A stretch of 47,935 nucleotides of DNA from Rickettsiaceae bacterium (GCA_029266475.1 JAQSWU010000008.1:1-47935); one strand, 5' to 3'; counted from the first letter of the stretch, positions 8,065 to 17,117 are shown. Numbers and translations are program-made. Notes: generated by a model from the letters alone, not told the origin.

Positions 8065-9096
8065 ATGCAATTTCCTAAGAGTAAATCAAAAAAATTTTTA
8101 ATAGCCGTAACTCTTTGCCTAATTCTTATATTTTCTTTACAAAATATCATAATTAAATGGCTCACCACTGAGGCTACTGATAATGCTTTTATTGATGGCA
8201 ATATATCCTTAATAAGCCCTGAAATAAGCGGTATAATCAAAAAAATCAATATAAACGAAAATAGCAGCGTAAGTGAAGGAGATGTAATTATAGAGATTGA
8301 AGAAGCTGATTATAAAGCAAGGCTTGAGCAAGCAAGGGCTCAATTGCAAGTAGGAGAAAATGCTGTCTATATGACAGATTATAAGATTAAATTGGAAAAT
8401 TTGAATATACAAAAGCTTAAAGATTCTCTAGTCGTTGCTCAGGCTGATTTAAATGTTGCTGAAAAAGAGTATAAAAGGAATATAAGTTTAAATAAAGTGA
8501 ACTTTAGTAGTACTAAACTCTTAGATAATGCTAAAGCAAGTCTTGAAAAAGCATCTTTTGCTTTAAAAAAAGCTAAGCTTGATATTGAATCATCAGAATA
8601 TAATATTAGTCTTTTATCGCTAAAAAAATCTACCGAAATGGCGAATCTAGTTAACTTAAGTGAAACATTAAAACTAGCAGAAAGAGCATATAACAATACA
8701 AATATAAAGGCACCTGTTAGTGGCATAGCTACTAACATCACTGCAAAAGCAGGAAATTATGCTAACCCAGGGCATCCATTATTTGCTATTGTGCAAAATG
8801 ATAACCTTACTATTAAAGCTAATTTTAAAGAAACTCAAGTTAGAAAGATGAAGCCAGGGATGGACGTTACATTAAAAATTGATGTTATTAAAGATCATTC
8901 AATAAAAGGTAAAATCCGTAGTCTTGCTCCTGCGACTGGGTCAAAATTTAGCTTACTTCCTGCTGAGAATGCAAGCGGAAACTTCACTAAAGTAGTGCAG
9001 AGAGTCCCTGTGACAATTGATTTCGAAGTACCTGAGGAATATAAAGATCTATTAATACCAGGCATGTCGGTCAAAGTTGAAGTAGATGTAAATTAG
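8065..9096 (+). CDS. emrA: HlyD/EmrA-family membrane fusion protein of a multidrug efflux pump
   Basis: A 343-residue periplasmic adaptor. One transmembrane anchor lies at residues 11-27 (FLIAVTLCLILIFSLQ). It is followed by TDNAFIDGNISLISPEISG, the EmrA-type beta-barrel and lipoyl entry, then a long alpha-helical hairpin (about 80-205, rich in Ala/Leu/Lys), a second lipoyl half (IKAPVSGIATNITAKAGNYA near 213) and a beta-barrel (RKMKPGMDVTLKID). In EmrAB systems it connects the inner-membrane antiporter to an outer-membrane channel. The emrB-type gene begins 11 nt downstream, so they form a transporter pair. No TolC-type gene lies in the window. Confidence 0.88.
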   Translation: MQFPKSKSKKFLIAVTLCLILIFSLQNIIIKWLTTEATDNAFIDGNISLISPEISGIIKKININENSSVSEGDVIIEIEEADYKARLEQARAQLQVGENAVYMTDYKIKLENLNIQKLKDSLVVAQADLNVAEKEYKRNISLNKVNFSSTKLLDNAKASLEKASFALKKAKLDIESSEYNISLLSLKKSTEMANLVNLSETLKLAERAYNNTNIKAPVSGIATNITAKAGNYANPGHPLFAIVQNDNLTIKANFKETQVRKMKPGMDVTLKIDVIKDHSIKGKIRSLAPATGSKFSLLPAENASGNFTKVVQRVPVTIDFEVPEEYKDLLIPGMSVKVEVDVN

Positions 9097-9107
9097 CAAG
9101 GTGCCAA

Positions 9108-10658
9108 ATGGGAGAAGCGGTATTTAGTGATGAGTTAAACGACAACCCTCCTAAGCTTACTTCAACGCAATTATTTGCTTTTTTTGCCATGATTGTTGGT
9201 ATGTTTATGGCAATTTTAGATATCCAAATAGTTGCAAGCTCGATTTCAGTTATTGGAGCTGGACTATCTGCAAGTCCTGAAGAGCTTGCATGGGTACAAA
9301 CTTCTTATCTCATAGCGGAGGTAGTTGTTATACCTCTATCAGGTTATCTTGTCCGGCTATTATCTACAAGGATTGCTTATTCTATTGCTGCTCTTGGCTT
9401 TACTATAATGAGTTTCTTTTGCTCTATCGCATGGAATATTGAGTCAATGATAATATTTAGAGCATTGCAGGGATTCTTCGGGGGGGCTATGATCCCAACC
9501 GTCTTTGCAACAAGTTTTATGATCTTTCCAAAAGAACAGCGAGCTGTTGTATCTATTGTAATAGGTTTGGTCGTTTCAGTAGCGCCTACTATAGGCCCAA
9601 CTCTAGGGGGATATATTACTGATGCAATCTCTTGGCATTTCATGTTTTTACTAAATATCATTCCAGGGATTTTTGTTGCTTCAACAGTTTTTCTGTTTGC
9701 TGATTTTGATCAACCTAACCCTAAACTACTACAAAATCTTGATATTATAGGTATCATATTATTAATAATTAGTTTGGCTTGCTTACAGTATATATTAGAG
9801 GAGGGCACTGCTAAAGGGTGGTTCGAAGACACATTAATATCTACATTGGCGGTAGTTGTTATAGTTGGATTAATATTATTTATGATTAGAGAGTTTACGT
9901 TCTCTAATCCTATATTAGACCTCCGTGCTTTTGCAAATTTAAATTTTACCTTAGGCTGTATTTTCTCATTGATTTTAGGGGTAGGATTATTCTGCTCAGT
10001 CTATTTACTACCGCTATATCTTGCGAGAGTTGCAGGGATGAATACTTTTGATATTGGTATTGTAATGATTGTAACGGGGATATTTCAATTTTTATCGGCT
10101 CCTTTTGCAGGTAAAGTCTTTAACACCAGCTTAGATAAAAGATTGATGCTTGCATTTGGTATGGGATTATATGCGTTTGGGTGTTATTTAAATAGCTTTT
10201 TAACTGAAGAGTCGAGGTTTTATGAGCTCTTCTTCCCGCAAGCAGTGAGAGGATTTGCTTTAATGTTCTGCTTTATGCCAATTAATACAATTGCTCTTGA
10301 TTCAATCCCTAAAAGTGCCTTACAAAATGCAAGTAGCCTTTATAATTTAATGAGAAATTTAGGGGGAGCCGTTGGGCTTGCAATAATAAATACTTATGTA
10401 AATGATAATACCAAAATTGTAAAAGCCTATTTATCCGAAAGTCTTCATAATACTTCCCTCTATGCTTATAAAGCGTTGAACCTACTAGGAAGCATTTTCG
10501 GTGGAAAAGTTGTAGACAAAGATCAAGCTGCATTAAGTTTACTTAACTCATTGGTGTTCAGAGAAGCCTATATTATTTCTTTGAATAATTCATTTCTAAT
10601 AATTTCTTGTCTTTTTGTTTTTAGTTTGTTACTTATTGTTTTTATAAGAAGAACATAA
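9108..10658 (+). CDS. emrB: EmrB/QacA-type (DHA2) major facilitator multidrug transporter
   Basis: A 516-residue protein with about 14 membrane helices, the DHA2 size class of drug/H+ antiporters. Helix 1 ends MAILDIQIVASSISVIGAGL, typical of EmrB. The motif-A region is LSTRIAYS, a RALQGFFGGAMIP block occurs near residue 120, and antiporter motif C is SVAPTIGPTLGGYITD near 160. It should export hydrophobic compounds through the EmrA-like partner encoded just upstream. The next gene, mrpE-like, starts only 4 nt after its stop, so the pump appears cotranscribed with two Mrp subunits. Confidence 0.9.
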   Translation: MGEAVFSDELNDNPPKLTSTQLFAFFAMIVGMFMAILDIQIVASSISVIGAGLSASPEELAWVQTSYLIAEVVVIPLSGYLVRLLSTRIAYSIAALGFTIMSFFCSIAWNIESMIIFRALQGFFGGAMIPTVFATSFMIFPKEQRAVVSIVIGLVVSVAPTIGPTLGGYITDAISWHFMFLLNIIPGIFVASTVFLFADFDQPNPKLLQNLDIIGIILLIISLACLQYILEEGTAKGWFEDTLISTLAVVVIVGLILFMIREFTFSNPILDLRAFANLNFTLGCIFSLILGVGLFCSVYLLPLYLARVAGMNTFDIGIVMIVTGIFQFLSAPFAGKVFNTSLDKRLMLAFGMGLYAFGCYLNSFLTEESRFYELFFPQAVRGFALMFCFMPINTIALDSIPKSALQNASSLYNLMRNLGGAVGLAIINTYVNDNTKIVKAYLSESLHNTSLYAYKALNLLGSIFGGKVVDKDQAALSLLNSLVFREAYIISLNNSFLIISCLFVFSLLLIVFIRRT

Positions 10659-10662
10659 AACT

Positions 10663-11127
10663 ATGAAAATTAGAACAGCTTTGCTTAAATCTTTATTTTG
10701 CTTCTCCGTTGCTTTATACGGATTTGAAAAGCTTGTGAATCAACCATTAGTAGTTATCTCTACTTTTCTAATATCTTATATAATCAGCCTAAGAATTGCA
10801 GCAGCTCCAGGCTTTAGTTTAAACATAATTAAAACCATTAAATACTTAACATGGCTGATTAAAGAGATATTCTGGTCTTCTTTCAACGTTGCGACAATTG
10901 CTTGGCAACCAAATTTTGAGTTTAAACCGGCGTATAAGTGGATTACTACAAATCAAAAAGATGAATTAGGCTTAGTATTATATGCTAATTCAATAACACT
11001 TACTCCTGGCACAATAGCGGTAGAAACCAACGACAATAATATTTTAATCCATGCGCTTGATGGTACTGCAATACAAGATTTACAATCTGGAGTAATGGAT
11101 AACAAAGTTCTGGAATTAATTAAATGA
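10663..11127 (+). CDS. mrpE: Na+/H+ antiporter subunit MrpE/MnhE
   Basis: A 154-residue protein with two or three N-terminal membrane helices and a soluble C-terminal domain. The diagnostic MnhE block LVLYANSITLTPGTIAVE (about 105-122), followed by ILIHALD, is present. MrpE is a small accessory subunit of the Mrp/Mnh hetero-oligomeric sodium/proton antiporter. The large proton-pumping subunits A and D are not in the window, so this locus cannot encode a complete antiporter by itself. It is 4 nt after emrB and 1 nt before mrpF. Confidence 0.88.
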   Translation: MKIRTALLKSLFCFSVALYGFEKLVNQPLVVISTFLISYIISLRIAAAPGFSLNIIKTIKYLTWLIKEIFWSSFNVATIAWQPNFEFKPAYKWITTNQKDELGLVLYANSITLTPGTIAVETNDNNILIHALDGTAIQDLQSGVMDNKVLELIK

Positions 11128-11128
11128 T

Positions 11129-11407
11129 ATGTTGACTAAATATTTAATAGTAATAGTGATTTTAGCTATCTTAATATTGACGATACTAACGATTGTCAGG
11201 GAATCATTGTTTGACAAACTTCTATGTATTAACTCAGCTACTAACCTAGTAATAGTCTTAATATGTTTACTTGGTTCATACAAGTATAATCAATCATATA
11301 TTGACATTGCAATCATTTATGGTTTACTTAGCTATATTACGAATATGGCTTTTTTAAGATTTTTTATAAATAACCAAAACCATAAAATTACTGATGAAAA
11401 CCCTTAA
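11129..11407 (+). CDS. mrpF: Na+/H+ antiporter subunit MrpF/PhaF
   Basis: A 92-residue protein with three membrane helices, the normal MrpF size. The conserved RESLFDKLLCINSATNLVIV block (about 24-43) and YIDIAIIYGLLSYITNMAFL (52-71) fit the family. MrpF is a small membrane subunit of the Mrp antiporter, and its usual E-F-G order is kept here except that no mrpG follows. Its 3' end overlaps the next gene by 14 nt, which implies translational coupling with the glutathione peroxidase gene. Confidence 0.85.
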   Translation: MLTKYLIVIVILAILILTILTIVRESLFDKLLCINSATNLVIVLICLLGSYKYNQSYIDIAIIYGLLSYITNMAFLRFFINNQNHKITDENP

Positions 11408-11963
11408 AATAATACTCTTAATGCTTTTCTTTAGTCAACATGCAGCCGCTCAAAATATTCTTAAAGAGGATATTTACAATTATAGTTTCGATAAAATAGA
11501 TGGTAAAGGCAAGATAGTTCTTGGGGATTATAAAGGCAAGCTAATAGTTGTGGTAAATACTGCTTCTTTATGCGGGTTTACTAAACAATATTTAAGTTTA
11601 CAAGATGTTTGGGAGAAGTATAAAGATCGTGGTTTAGTGATTATTGGGGTGCCTACTAATAACTTTGGCAATCAAGAACCGGGGGATAATTCTGAAATTC
11701 AAAGTTTTTGTACCACAAAGTTTGCAGTAACTTTTCCGCTAGCAGCTAAGGTTGACATTAAAGGCGATAATTCTCACCCCTTTTTTGTAAGGACAAGAGC
11801 AGAGTTCGGTAAGCTTTCAGGGCCTAGTTGGAATTTCTATAAGTATATCATTAGTCCTGAGGGTAAATTGATTGCATGGTATACTTCATTAGTAGATCCA
11901 AAATCTAAGAAATTTACTGAATTTATAGAGAAAAATTTACCAAGCCAAAACGAAGTACAATAG
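11394..11963 (+). CDS. Glutathione peroxidase-family thiol peroxidase, exported
   Basis: A 189-residue protein. Residues 1-19 form a signal peptide (KTLKIILLMLFFSQHAAA) with probable cleavage before Gln20, so the enzyme should act in the periplasm. The catalytic triad of the family is visible: Cys60 in NTASLCGFT (Cys, not selenocysteine), Gln94 in NNFGNQEPG, and Trp146 in GPSWNFYKY. Such Cys enzymes reduce hydrogen or organic peroxides, often with thioredoxin rather than glutathione; a second Cys at 106 could act as resolving residue. The start overlaps mrpF, placing it inside the emrAB-mrpEF transcript. Confidence 0.92.
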   Translation: MKTLKIILLMLFFSQHAAAQNILKEDIYNYSFDKIDGKGKIVLGDYKGKLIVVVNTASLCGFTKQYLSLQDVWEKYKDRGLVIIGVPTNNFGNQEPGDNSEIQSFCTTKFAVTFPLAAKVDIKGDNSHPFFVRTRAEFGKLSGPSWNFYKYIISPEGKLIAWYTSLVDPKSKKFTEFIEKNLPSQNEVQ

Positions 11964-11988
11964 AAAACCTTGTGAATAAGTAATATCT

Positions 11989-13176
11989 GTGTTGAACAAT
12001 AAAATAACAATTTTAGGGGGGGGTATAAGCGGCATGATTACCGCTCTTGCTCTGGCTTCTAAAAATATAAAAACTTGTATAATTGAGAAAAGTTCACTAA
12101 GTGAAGAGATACTTACAGCTGACCTTCGAACGACAGCGCTTTCCAAAGCGTCGCAGGAAATATTAAACTTATATGGTATTTGGCCATATTTAGATCCTTA
12201 TACAACCCCTATAGTTGATATATACGTTGTAGATTCACATAAGTCAAAGTCAATACTGCATTTTCCTTCAAGTCTTGTCAAGCAAGATGCTATGGGGTAT
12301 ATGATTAGAAATGGGGATTTAAGAAAAGCCCTTTACCAAGCAGTAAAATCGTCTAATCAAATAGAGCTGAAAACTGGCCTAGAGTATAATCATGTTGAGA
12401 GCGAAGAATTATTGAGCTATGTACATCTCGCTAATGGTGAAATAATAACGAGTGAAATGGTTATAATTTGTGACGGAAAATTTTCTAAGGCTAAGCAAGA
12501 GTTATTTACTAATAAGATAGATAAAAATTACGGTCAAAAAGCTATTATTTTTAACATCAAGCATGAAAAGAACCATTGTAACTTTGCTATTGAGCATTTC
12601 CTTCCCACAGGCCCTTTTGCAATACTCCCACTGCGCGGTGGCTATCAATCCTCTATTGTATGGTCGCAGACTAGCGATTTCGCTGATGTTTTGCTAAAAC
12701 TGCCTTTAGAAGAGTTTAAACAACAAGTTTCTAATATTTTAGGCGATAGTTTGGGGCAATTTGAATTGATATCGCAGGTTCATTCTTACCCTTTAACGGC
12801 AAGTTTAGTTGAGAGTTACTATAATAATTGTGTAGTTGTTTTAGCTGATGCTGCGCACACGATTCATCCTTTAGCGGGTCAGGGCTTGAACCTTGGAATC
12901 AAAGATATTGCAGCGCTAGTGCCAATAATTGAACAATGTAAGTTTACAGGTCTTCCTTTCCTAAATACTTATCTAGAGATATATAATAAAAAACGTAAAA
13001 GAGAAAATTTACAAATGTTTTTTATTACAGATTTTTTAAATTATATTTTTTCTAATAACTCTAAGGTTCTCAGTAGTTTCAGAGAAGTGGGGTTATCGCT
13101 AATTGAATCCAATAATCTTTTGAAAAGTCTTTTAATTAAATATGCTATGGGTAAGCTTGAACTTAGAAATCATTGA
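11989..13176 (+). CDS. ubiH: UbiH/UbiF/COQ6-family FAD-dependent hydroxylase (ubiquinone biosynthesis)
   Basis: A 395-residue flavoprotein monooxygenase, about family length. It shows the N-terminal dinucleotide motif ILGGGISGMITAL (8-20), the DLRTTALS motif (45-52) typical of the Ubi hydroxylases, and the second FAD motif ADAAHTIHPLAGQGLNLG near 286-303. It should hydroxylate the ubiquinone ring; which position is not decidable from sequence, and one broad-specificity enzyme often serves in small alphaproteobacterial genomes. The start is GTG 11989 (or TTG 11992). The Gly-Gly-Gly motif is encoded within a run of eight Gs (12016-12023), a potential slippage site. It overlaps the convergent usp gene by 7 nt. 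Confidence 0.9.
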   Translation: MLNNKITILGGGISGMITALALASKNIKTCIIEKSSLSEEILTADLRTTALSKASQEILNLYGIWPYLDPYTTPIVDIYVVDSHKSKSILHFPSSLVKQDAMGYMIRNGDLRKALYQAVKSSNQIELKTGLEYNHVESEELLSYVHLANGEIITSEMVIICDGKFSKAKQELFTNKIDKNYGQKAIIFNIKHEKNHCNFAIEHFLPTGPFAILPLRGGYQSSIVWSQTSDFADVLLKLPLEEFKQQVSNILGDSLGQFELISQVHSYPLTASLVESYYNNCVVVLADAAHTIHPLAGQGLNLGIKDIAALVPIIEQCKFTGLPFLNTYLEIYNKKRKRENLQMFFITDFLNYIFSNNSKVLSSFREVGLSLIESNNLLKSLLIKYAMGKLELRNH

Positions 13177-13604
13177 TTAACTCTTAAAACTAAAACTGAG
13201 GTTTGAGCATGCTTAGTGATTTTTTTAGCATTAGGGCCAGGCGAATGATCTTTGGGATATCCTTTGGTAGAGGTTACGATTATTAAATTAGCTTTCACTT
13301 GCTCTGCGTAACTTAAGACTTCTTCTGAAACGGCACCTTTAGTTACAAAATGTTGTACTTCTATCTCCTGTGGGATATAGTTTGTAATCAATTTTTGAAT
13401 AGCAACTATTGCTTCTGCTTTTCTTTTCTCTATCCATTCCTGCGGGAGGTAATCTTCAAGGAAATTTATTCCAAGTTCTGGAATAATATTTACTAAATGA
13501 ATCCTGCCTGAGTTAGTATCAATAATATTAAGCGCTGTAGCAATAATTTCATCCCATAAATGATTATCTGTTAAATCAATAGGTATAACGATATTTTTGA
13601 ACAT
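13170..13604 (-). CDS. Universal stress protein UspA family
   Basis: A 144-residue single-domain Usp. The N-terminus MFKNIVIPIDLTD is the family start. The C-terminal nucleotide-binding region reads VTSTKGYPKDHSPGPNAKKI followed by TSVLVLR. Compared with the consensus G-2x-G-9x-G-S/T it is altered, so ATP binding is uncertain. The start lies 13 nt after the stop of the TAXI binding protein on the same strand. Usp proteins are known partners of TRAP transporters (TeaD), so the pair is probably functional. Its 3' end overlaps the 3' end of ubiH. Confidence 0.88.
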   Translation of the reverse strand: MFKNIVIPIDLTDNHLWDEIIATALNIIDTNSGRIHLVNIIPELGINFLEDYLPQEWIEKRKAEAIVAIQKLITNYIPQEIEVQHFVTKGAVSEEVLSYAEQVKANLIIVTSTKGYPKDHSPGPNAKKITKHAQTSVLVLRVNQ

Positions 13605-13617
13605 TAAAACTACTTAT

Positions 13618-14589
13618 TTAATTACTAATATCATCATTTAACTCTTCAATGATTTTGAGAGCTTCGCTATGAAGAGGTAAATGTGTTTCTTTACTAAAAC
13701 TAATATTAAAATTAGTAGTCTGTAAAGAATATAATAGTTTTCTTGTATTATGTTGCCTATACCAAAGATTGTCTAGTAGCAATTTTACAATCTCTGAAGA
13801 GGTGCGAGTAGTGGTTAATAATAGAGCGCGTGTTCCTACAGATTTTTTAGATTCCAAAATACCTGGATAAAGATTACCTTCTATCAAAGCTTCATGGAAA
13901 TAAGGGCGCTTACTATATATGAATTCTCTTAATTCATCATTTAGACTAAGGAAATCTATTTCACATTTTTGAGCAATTTGGCTAATAAAAGCATTAGGAT
14001 GATACATAGTAGTAACTATTGCATCAACTGATCCATCACAAAGCGCTTCTTCAGCGTTCTGTAGTTCTCTTTCCACGATTATCGGGTTACTATCTTCAGG
14101 CCAGCTATAAAAATTTGCAATCATCGAAATCGGAGAAGAATTATTTAAGACTTTTATATTCGTTAGTATCGTCTTTCGTCTCAAATCACGAATATCATTA
14201 ATCTTATCATCTTTTCTGGTAATCATTGTAAAAACTTCGATAAATAGATTAGAAATGCTTCTAAAATTAGCTATATTTTCATTATCCTTAGAGTTCGCAT
14301 GGCCTAGATAAAATTCGTTTGCAACGTCTGCTTGCACGATAGCAAAATCTATTTCATGATTAGCAAGAAGTTTTAGATTTTCTAAGGTTCCTTTGGTCTG
14401 AATAACCTGGCATTTATAGCTGTTGGTTAGATTATTTTCAATTATTTTACATATTTGTTGCGCAACAGGATAATAACTTCCTGTAATAATGCCTGAGCCT
14501 ATTTTAATGGTTTTCTCTTGAGCGAAGCTAGTGGAGGTAGCTAACAGATGGAAAAATAGTAAAAAAACGAACCTGTAGTCTTTTTGCAC
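13618..14589 (-). CDS. TAXI-family TRAP transporter solute-binding protein
   Basis: A 323-residue periplasmic protein. The signal peptide is residues 1-23 (FVFLLFFHLLATSTSFAQ). The mature start TIKIGSGIITGSYYPVAQQIC is the TAXI hallmark, followed by IDFAIVQADVANEFY and a second lobe with EEALCDGSVDAIVTT. TAXI proteins feed ligands such as glutamate-like acids to a fused TRAP permease. No TRAP membrane subunit lies in the window, so the permease is either elsewhere or lost. The start is GTG 14589 with GAGG a few bases upstream. It is followed by a usp gene in one transcript. Confidence 0.9.
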   Translation of the reverse strand: MQKDYRFVFLLFFHLLATSTSFAQEKTIKIGSGIITGSYYPVAQQICKIIENNLTNSYKCQVIQTKGTLENLKLLANHEIDFAIVQADVANEFYLGHANSKDNENIANFRSISNLFIEVFTMITRKDDKINDIRDLRRKTILTNIKVLNNSSPISMIANFYSWPEDSNPIIVERELQNAEEALCDGSVDAIVTTMYHPNAFISQIAQKCEIDFLSLNDELREFIYSKRPYFHEALIEGNLYPGILESKKSVGTRALLLTTTRTSSEIVKLLLDNLWYRQHNTRKLLYSLQTTNFNISFSKETHLPLHSEALKIIEELNDDISN

Positions 14590-14934
14590 GAGTCCTCAAT
14601 CAAGAATAATTGAATAGGTAAATAATTCCTTCCCTATGTAAATAAAGCTAAAGTATTATAATTTAATCCTTAACAAAATGATATTTTAATAGTGAAATAT
14701 TAAAAAATCAATATTATTCAAATACAACGCACTGTAATATATTTATTATATACTTTTTAGTTTAAAAATTGTGATGTAAGATAGAGGCGTGCACGGCAAA
14801 ACATATGTGCAGAAATTCTAGAGAAAGATGTAGCTATTTAATTATCGAAAATAATAAAAACAGCTAAATAATTTTTTGGTGGATAAGAAAAAATCATTTA
14901 GCTATATAGATTTTTCTTTAATCTTAGACGTTAT
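14590..14934. other. AT-rich gap between the TAXI gene and gltP
   Basis: No coding signal is seen in 345 nt. It holds the upstream region of the TAXI gene and the downstream region of the symporter. A nested imperfect hairpin occurs around 14831-14866 (TAGCT..ATTAT/ATAAT..AGCTA), followed by a short T run at 14871-14876 on the plus strand, but no plus-strand gene would use it. Confidence 0.5.
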
Positions 14935-16137
14935 CTATGAGTAATATTTTTCTTTATCGAAACTACCTTCACTATCGTCTATAATCAAGGTAATTGTTGC
15001 ATCCCCTGTAATATTAATAGTGGTTCGCAGCATATCTAAAATCCTATCTATTCCGGCAAGGATTGCAACGCCCTCAGTAGGTAAATTCACAGCTGATAGG
15101 ACGATTGGTAGCATAAACATAGAAGCTCCAGGAATGCCTGCTCCTCCTATTGAGCCAATAGTTGCCATCAGTACTATTATGAGATAGTCATGAAGATGAA
15201 GGCTTACCCCGAGCACTTGAGCAAAAAATATTGTGCATAAGGCAAGGTTGATGGCAAAACCATCCATGTTAATTGAGGCTCCAAGCGGCAAAATAAAAGA
15301 TGTGCTTGCATCGGAAATGCCAAGGCGGTTACGACAAATTTGCATAGTCGTAGGAAGAGCTACCTTGCTGCTACTAGTTGAGAAGGCTAATATCTGATAT
15401 TCAAAGCTTTTTTTATAGAAAGGAATTGGCGAAATTCGGCAAAATATCATTATTAGTAAGCCAAAAATTAAATATTGTAGGAACATGGCAATTACTATTG
15501 CGCACATCAACTTCCATAAGCTATAAATGATGCCAAGTCCTTGAGTTCCTACAACCCACGCTGTTAGCGAGAAAGCCCCGTAAGGGGATAATTCAACTAT
15601 CATAGACATCATTTTAAATACCATCTTTGACATGAGGTTAAAGAAGGATTTAATTTGATTAGCTGAGGAGCCCATTTTGTTAAGTGTGATACCTGTAAAA
15701 ATAGCAAAAAATACAACCTGCAGGATTTTACCTTCGGCTAGAGACCCTATAGCATTTGCTGGAACTATATTTAAAAGGAAATCGGCAAAATCAAATGCTT
15801 TTTGCGGTTCGCTTAAATCATCTGAGCCGAAATGGATATTTACGCCGACTCCAGGCTCTAGAATTAGTGCAATAGATAGGCCAAAAACTACTGCAAAAAA
15901 AGTAGTTATAAGAAAGGCAAAAGTAGCTTTAATGCCTACCCTGCCTAGGGAGCCTGGGTCGCTCATACTCGTTAAGCCAGAGACAAGTGAGAAAAATATG
16001 AGCGGAGCAATTACCATTGTAATTATTCTTAGGAAAATCAATCCAACTATTTTAATAGACTCAACTTTTTCGCCAAATATTATCCCGCATAATATCCCCA
16101 ATATTAAACCTAAGGTTACTTTATGCCATAATTTCAT
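14935..16137 (-). CDS. gltP: Dicarboxylate/amino acid:cation symporter (GltP/DctA family)
   Basis: A 400-residue DAACS transporter with eight helices and two re-entrant hairpins expected. Key signatures: the serine-rich hairpin AFSTSSSKVALPTTMQI (about 252-268), the GASINMDGFAINLAL motif (about 287-301, NMDG in place of NMDGT) that binds sodium, and GGAGIPGASMFMLP in the second hairpin. It imports C4-dicarboxylates or acidic amino acids with Na+ or H+, plausible carbon sources for an intracellular bacterium. AGGAAGT upstream of the ATG is a good ribosome binding site. It is a single gene. Confidence 0.93.
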   Translation of the reverse strand: MKLWHKVTLGLILGILCGIIFGEKVESIKIVGLIFLRIITMVIAPLIFFSLVSGLTSMSDPGSLGRVGIKATFAFLITTFFAVVFGLSIALILEPGVGVNIHFGSDDLSEPQKAFDFADFLLNIVPANAIGSLAEGKILQVVFFAIFTGITLNKMGSSANQIKSFFNLMSKMVFKMMSMIVELSPYGAFSLTAWVVGTQGLGIIYSLWKLMCAIVIAMFLQYLIFGLLIMIFCRISPIPFYKKSFEYQILAFSTSSSKVALPTTMQICRNRLGISDASTSFILPLGASINMDGFAINLALCTIFFAQVLGVSLHLHDYLIIVLMATIGSIGGAGIPGASMFMLPIVLSAVNLPTEGVAILAGIDRILDMLRTTINITGDATITLIIDDSEGSFDKEKYYS

Positions 16138-16366
16138 ACGTACTTCCTATAAAAAATATTATGTTAAAGATTAAACTACAATTACGATTATAAGCTTAAT
16201 TTTCTAAAAATTTTTTATCAATATATCTTTTAAGCGTTGATAAAACTGAAGCGATCATTATATCGCTATAAATTATAATATAAACAAATTACTTTAATTT
16301 AAAATTGTTACAAGTGCAAGCAAGTAAATAAAAATAATAGGGTCAATTCATAAAAACCATCTATTA

Positions 16367-17023
16367 TTAGATGTATTTTCCAATTAGTTTATAGACAAAT
16401 TGTATAATTGGTAAGAAAATAGAGGTTTTGTATATAATATATAATTTATCGGTAATTAAAATCGTTATGATTCCAATTAATATTCCGTAAACAATATCGG
16501 CTGGATAATGCATCGCAAGGGAAATCCGTGCTAACCCAACTAAGAAGACTGTTACAATTGCCCCCGCCTTTAAATAATTATTTAAATATGGCCACAAATA
16601 AAAGCTTATTATCAAGGCTAGGGCAGAATGGGCGCTAGGGAAGCTTGATAAACATCTTTCTCCATCAAAATTATGAATTGTATGAAATGCAGAAGCCTCA
16701 AGCGAACAATATGGTCTTGGTAGGTTAACAGTATATTTTAAAAAAGTATAAATAGCGATGAATAAGGCGTAGTTGAGCGAAGGCTTTGCTATCAACAGGC
16801 TATGGGAAAAGAATTTATCCTTTTTAAGTATGTTTGGACTCTTTTTAATATCATTGAATGCAATTAAAGATGCTATCAGTAAATAGGGGATAAAGCATGT
16901 AAAATGGAAAAAAGACGCAAGGTATTTTAAAAAAAATGGTAGGTAGCCATAATTAGTGGCATGATTAATGGTAAGAAACAGTTCTGTATTTAAACCAAGA
17001 AAATCATAAAAAATCCTTTTCAC
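16367..17023 (-). CDS. PAP2-family membrane phosphatase
   Basis: A 218-residue protein with about six membrane helices and a complete PAP2 active site: Lys96-x6-Arg103-Pro104 (KYTVNLPRP), Pro129-Ser130-Ala131-His132, and Arg166..His172..Asp176 (RISLAMHYPAD). Such enzymes dephosphorylate lipid phosphates, for example undecaprenyl diphosphate, phosphatidic acid or lipid A. The substrate is unknown. GTG 17023 is the apparent start. The neighbour at 17118 is divergent. A second, damaged PAP2 gene lies at 27005-27625. Confidence 0.9.
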   Translation of the reverse strand: MKRIFYDFLGLNTELFLTINHATNYGYLPFFLKYLASFFHFTCFIPYLLIASLIAFNDIKKSPNILKKDKFFSHSLLIAKPSLNYALFIAIYTFLKYTVNLPRPYCSLEASAFHTIHNFDGERCLSSFPSAHSALALIISFYLWPYLNNYLKAGAIVTVFLVGLARISLAMHYPADIVYGILIGIITILITDKLYIIYKTSIFLPIIQFVYKLIGKYI

Positions 17024-17117
17024 TTCCGTAAACCATTAGCTATAATATTTAATGTTAAATAGATTAATAACATTTTTTATATTTATAGCAACTAATTAAT
17101 AATAGAATATAATATTT

